Shown one piece after another: positions 61,835 to 64,000 of a stretch of 64,000 nucleotides of DNA (positions are counted from its first letter, which is position 1; each line of letters opens with the position of its first letter). The position numbers and the translations under genes are program-made. The stretch is from NCBI GenBank assembly GCA_964588325.1, contig CAZPOR010000009.1, positions 81,565 to 145,564 on the forward strand. The letters are read 5' to 3'. The notes under the pieces are model-generated. The model saw only the letters and a list, made by a program, of their open reading frames with translations. It was not told where the DNA came from and made no database searches. The stretch is from Thiovibrio sp964588325. Lineage in GTDB: Bacteria; Desulfobacterota; Desulfobulbia; Desulfobulbales; Desulfurivibrionaceae.

Positions 61835-62896
61835 ATGGCCGCCTATATTCTCAGACGTCTCCTGCTCATGATCCCCACCCTTTTCGGGATCATGCTGGTC
61901 ACCTTTGCCGTCACCCAGTTCGTGCCGGGCGGGCCGGTGGAGCGGATGCTCGCCCAGTTGCAGGGGCAGGACCGCGCCGGCGGCGAAGTGCGCGCCAGCC
62001 GCGGCATGGATTTCTACCAGGGCAACAAGGGGCTCGACGAGGAACGGGTGGCGCAGCTCACCAAGCTCTACGGCTTTGACAAACCGCCGGCGGAGCGCTT
62101 TCTGACCATGATGAAGAGCTATCTGGTCTTTGATTTCGGCGCCAGCTATTACCACCACAGCAGCGTGGCCTCGCTGGTCATTTCCAAACTCCCGGTCTCC
62201 ATGTCCCTCGGTTTGTGGTCCTTTCTCATCGTCTACGGGGTCTGCATCCCGCTCGGCATCGCCAAGGCCATGCGGGAAGGCTCCCGCTTCGACGTTGTCA
62301 CCACCTCCGTCATCCTTATCGGCTACGCCATTCCCGGCTTTGTCCTGGCCATCGCGCTCATCGTCCTCTTTGGCGGCGGGAGTTTTTTCAGTATCTTTCC
62401 CCTGCGCGGCCTGGTTTCGGACAACTGGGCGGAGATGGGGCTGGCCGCCAAGGTGGCGGACTACCTTTGGCACATGGTCCTGCCCGTGCTCTCCAGCACG
62501 GTGGGCAGCCTGGCGGTCATGACTTTGTTAACCAAGAACAGTTTTCTTGAAGAGATCCGCAAACAGTATGTGCTCACCGCCAGGGCCAAGGGGTTGAGCG
62601 AAAACCAGGTCCTGTACCGCCATGTGTTCCGCAACGCCATCATCCCCATCATCACCGGTTTTCCCGGCTCTTTCATCACCGCTTTTTTCACCGGCAGCCT
62701 GCTGATCGAAACCATCTTCTCCTTGGACGGCATGGGATTGCTTGCCTACGAGTCCATGCTCAACCGCGATTACCCGGTGGTGCTGGGCACCCTCTATTTT
62801 TTCACCATCATCGGCCTGATCTCCCGGTTACTGTCCGACCTGAGCTACGTGGTGGTGGACCCGCGCATCAGCTTTGAAAGTGTGGAGTCCCGGTGA
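61835..62896 (+). CDS. yejB: YejB-like peptide ABC transporter permease
   Basis: 353 residues, six transmembrane helices of the BPD_transp_1 family: MAAYILRRLLLMIPTLFGIMLVTFAVTQFVPGGP at the N-terminus, and the LTAKGLSENQVLYRHVFRNA type EAA loop (ARAKGLSENQVLYRHVFRNAIIPIITG) that contacts the ATPase. The long N-terminal periplasmic loop with GGEVRASRGMDFYQ is typical of YejB. Its stop overlaps yejE by four bases. Confidence 0.92.
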   Translation: MAAYILRRLLLMIPTLFGIMLVTFAVTQFVPGGPVERMLAQLQGQDRAGGEVRASRGMDFYQGNKGLDEERVAQLTKLYGFDKPPAERFLTMMKSYLVFDFGASYYHHSSVASLVISKLPVSMSLGLWSFLIVYGVCIPLGIAKAMREGSRFDVVTTSVILIGYAIPGFVLAIALIVLFGGGSFFSIFPLRGLVSDNWAEMGLAAKVADYLWHMVLPVLSSTVGSLAVMTLLTKNSFLEEIRKQYVLTARAKGLSENQVLYRHVFRNAIIPIITGFPGSFITAFFTGSLLIETIFSLDGMGLLAYESMLNRDYPVVLGTLYFFTIIGLISRLLSDLSYVVVDPRISFESVESR

Positions 62897-63936
62897 ACGG
62901 TTCGCCTATGCTCCAGAAACCACAAAAGCTCTCCTCCCGGCGCTGGCGGCGGTTCAAGGCCAACAGGCGGGGTTATTACAGCCTGATCCTCTTTTCGATC
63001 TGCTTTTTCCTCTCCCTGGGCGCGGAGATTCTCAGCAACGACAAGCCGCTGCTGGTTTCCTACCAGGGAAATCTCTATTTCCCCATGCTGAAGGCATACC
63101 CGGAAACCACCTTTGGCGGGGAGTTTGAAACCGAGACCGATTACCAGGACCCCTTTGTCAGGCACAGGCTCACCAGCGACGCCAATTATGCCCTGTTCCC
63201 GCCCAACCCGCACGGGTTTGCCTCGATCAATCTCCAGCTCAACCAGCCGGTCCCCTCCCCGCCCGACACCACCAACTATCTGGGCACCGACGACCGGGGC
63301 CGCGATGTCCTGGCCCGGCTGCTCTACGGCTTTCGCCTCTCGGTGCTCTTCGCCTTTGTCCTCACCTTCATCGGCACCATCATCGGCATTATCACCGGGG
63401 CAATACAGGGGTACCTCGGCGGCCGCACCGATCTGTTCATGCAGCGCTTCATCGAGATCTGGAGCGCCATGCCCGAGCTGTACCTGCTGATCATCTTTGC
63501 CTCGATCTTCAAGCCCAGCGTGCTTCTGCTGTTGATCCTGCTTTCGATCTTCGGCTGGATGGGGCTGGCGGATTATGTGCGGGCCGAATTCCTCAAGGGC
63601 CGCAACCTCGATTATGTCAAGGCGGCCAAGGCGCTGGGCGTGGGCAACATCACCATCATGTTCCGCCACCTGCTCCCCAACGGCATGACCCCGGTGATCA
63701 CCTTCCTGCCCTTCCGCTTGAGCGGCTCGATCCTGGCCCTGACCAGCCTCGATTTCCTGGGGTTGGGCGTGCCTGCCCCCACCCCGAGCCTCGGGGAGCT
63801 GCTGGCCCAGGGCAAGAACAACATCGAGGCCTGGTGGCTCTCCCTGACCACCTTCGGAGTGCTGGTCGGCACCCTGGTTCTGCTGATCTTCATCGGGGAA
63901 GCATTGCGGGAGACCTTTGATCCGAGGAAGGTGTGA
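62893..63936 (+). CDS. yejE: YejE-like peptide ABC transporter permease
   Basis: 347 residues starting at GTG 62893 (GTGA overlap; ATG 62908 is an alternative). It has a long periplasmic N-terminal region (SAEIL...DYQDPFVRHRLTSDANYALFPPNPHGFASINLQ) and six membrane segments, with LGTDDRGRDVLARLLYGFRLSVLFA and the EAA loop AAKALGVGNITIMFRHLLPNGMTP. The ATPase subunit yejF is not in the window; the next 64 bases hold only a repeat end. Confidence 0.92.
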   Translation: MNGSPMLQKPQKLSSRRWRRFKANRRGYYSLILFSICFFLSLGAEILSNDKPLLVSYQGNLYFPMLKAYPETTFGGEFETETDYQDPFVRHRLTSDANYALFPPNPHGFASINLQLNQPVPSPPDTTNYLGTDDRGRDVLARLLYGFRLSVLFAFVLTFIGTIIGIITGAIQGYLGGRTDLFMQRFIEIWSAMPELYLLIIFASIFKPSVLLLLILLSIFGWMGLADYVRAEFLKGRNLDYVKAAKALGVGNITIMFRHLLPNGMTPVITFLPFRLSGSILALTSLDFLGLGVPAPTPSLGELLAQGKNNIEAWWLSLTTFGVLVGTLVLLIFIGEALRETFDPRKV

Positions 63937-63946
63937 TGGGGAATTT

Positions 63947-63987
63947 GTTCATTTCTTTGTTTGCCCAAAGAAACGAACCAAAGAAAT
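63947..63987. repeat. End of a second family C element at the window edge
   Basis: Forty bases match the reverse complement of the right end of the 52.3-52.7 kb element at 39 positions (core TTGCCCAAAGAAACGAACC). It lies 11 bases after the yejE stop. It probably marks the left end of another complete copy that continues beyond the window. Confidence 0.75.
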
Positions 63988-64000
63988 ACCATGCTGGCCA

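Noticed and set aside
1..64000. tRNA, rRNA genes and CRISPR arrays
   Set aside because: No tRNA-like cloverleaf with a conserved T-loop, no rRNA segment and no regularly spaced direct repeats were found by eye.

Overview
The window is a gene-dense, GC-rich chromosomal segment of a Gram-negative, probably anaerobic bacterium. Lipid A genes (lpxB), heptose metabolism (gmhA), a TonB-dependent receptor and an AsmA protein show an outer membrane. The citramalate route to isoleucine (cimA with leuCD), rubrerythrin, a DUF4911 protein beside miaB, a geopeptide-type radical SAM peptide maturase and many sensor kinases point to a deltaproteobacterial lineage (Desulfobacterota, perhaps Desulfobulbales-like). 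The lineage is inferred from gene content only. No rRNA, tRNA or CRISPR array was seen.

Layout. 0-5.3 kb: recJ (5' cut by the window edge), purB, a DUF4911 protein, miaB and an AT-rich orphan GIY-YIG nuclease. 5.4-9.5 kb: a tightly coupled cassette of PHP hydrolase, C39-like peptidase, RLAN/RimK ATP-grasp ligase and GCS2-type ligase, probably making or attaching an unknown peptide or amide. 9.5-15.6 kb: ComEA-like protein, cimA and lysC (minus strand), M23 peptidase and trmL. 15.6-19.7 kb (minus): BrnTA toxin-antitoxin, then TonB receptor, a 38-residue precursor peptide and its radical SAM/SPASM maturase, which together look like a RiPP locus. 19.9-23.6 kb: binding protein, histidine kinase and two response regulators. 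23.7-38.1 kb: lpxB with a Gfo/Idh oxidoreductase, a giant AsmA protein, ArsR, PilZ, a TPR protein, the yhaN/yhaO pair, a TauE/SafE permease and nadC. 38.1-41.6 kb: a PhnD-like binding protein with a hybrid kinase. 41.7-50.1 kb: gmhA, a DHS-like protein, an FmdB zinc ribbon, hemC, cobA-hemD, rubrerythrin, trpB2 and dacB. 50.1-52.8 kb: decayed or hypothetical small genes, rlmD and a 370-bp repeat element. 52.8-54.8 kb: leuD and leuC. 55-64 kb: an HD-GAF protein and a yejA-yejB-yejE peptide importer interrupted by a third binding-protein/hybrid-kinase pair.

The most notable points are: (1) the geopeptide-like RiPP locus, whose precursor gene is too short for ordinary gene finders; (2) the RLAN-RimK/GCS2/C39 cassette; (3) three separate periplasmic binding protein plus sensor kinase pairs, none with a DNA-binding output in view; (4) two related palindromic elements in the lysC-cimA and leuC-leuD gaps; (5) a textbook terminator lying over the start of dacB; (6) a leaderless promoter/operator for brnTA; and (7) several interspersed palindromic repeat families, including a multi-hairpin element with terminal inverted repeats.
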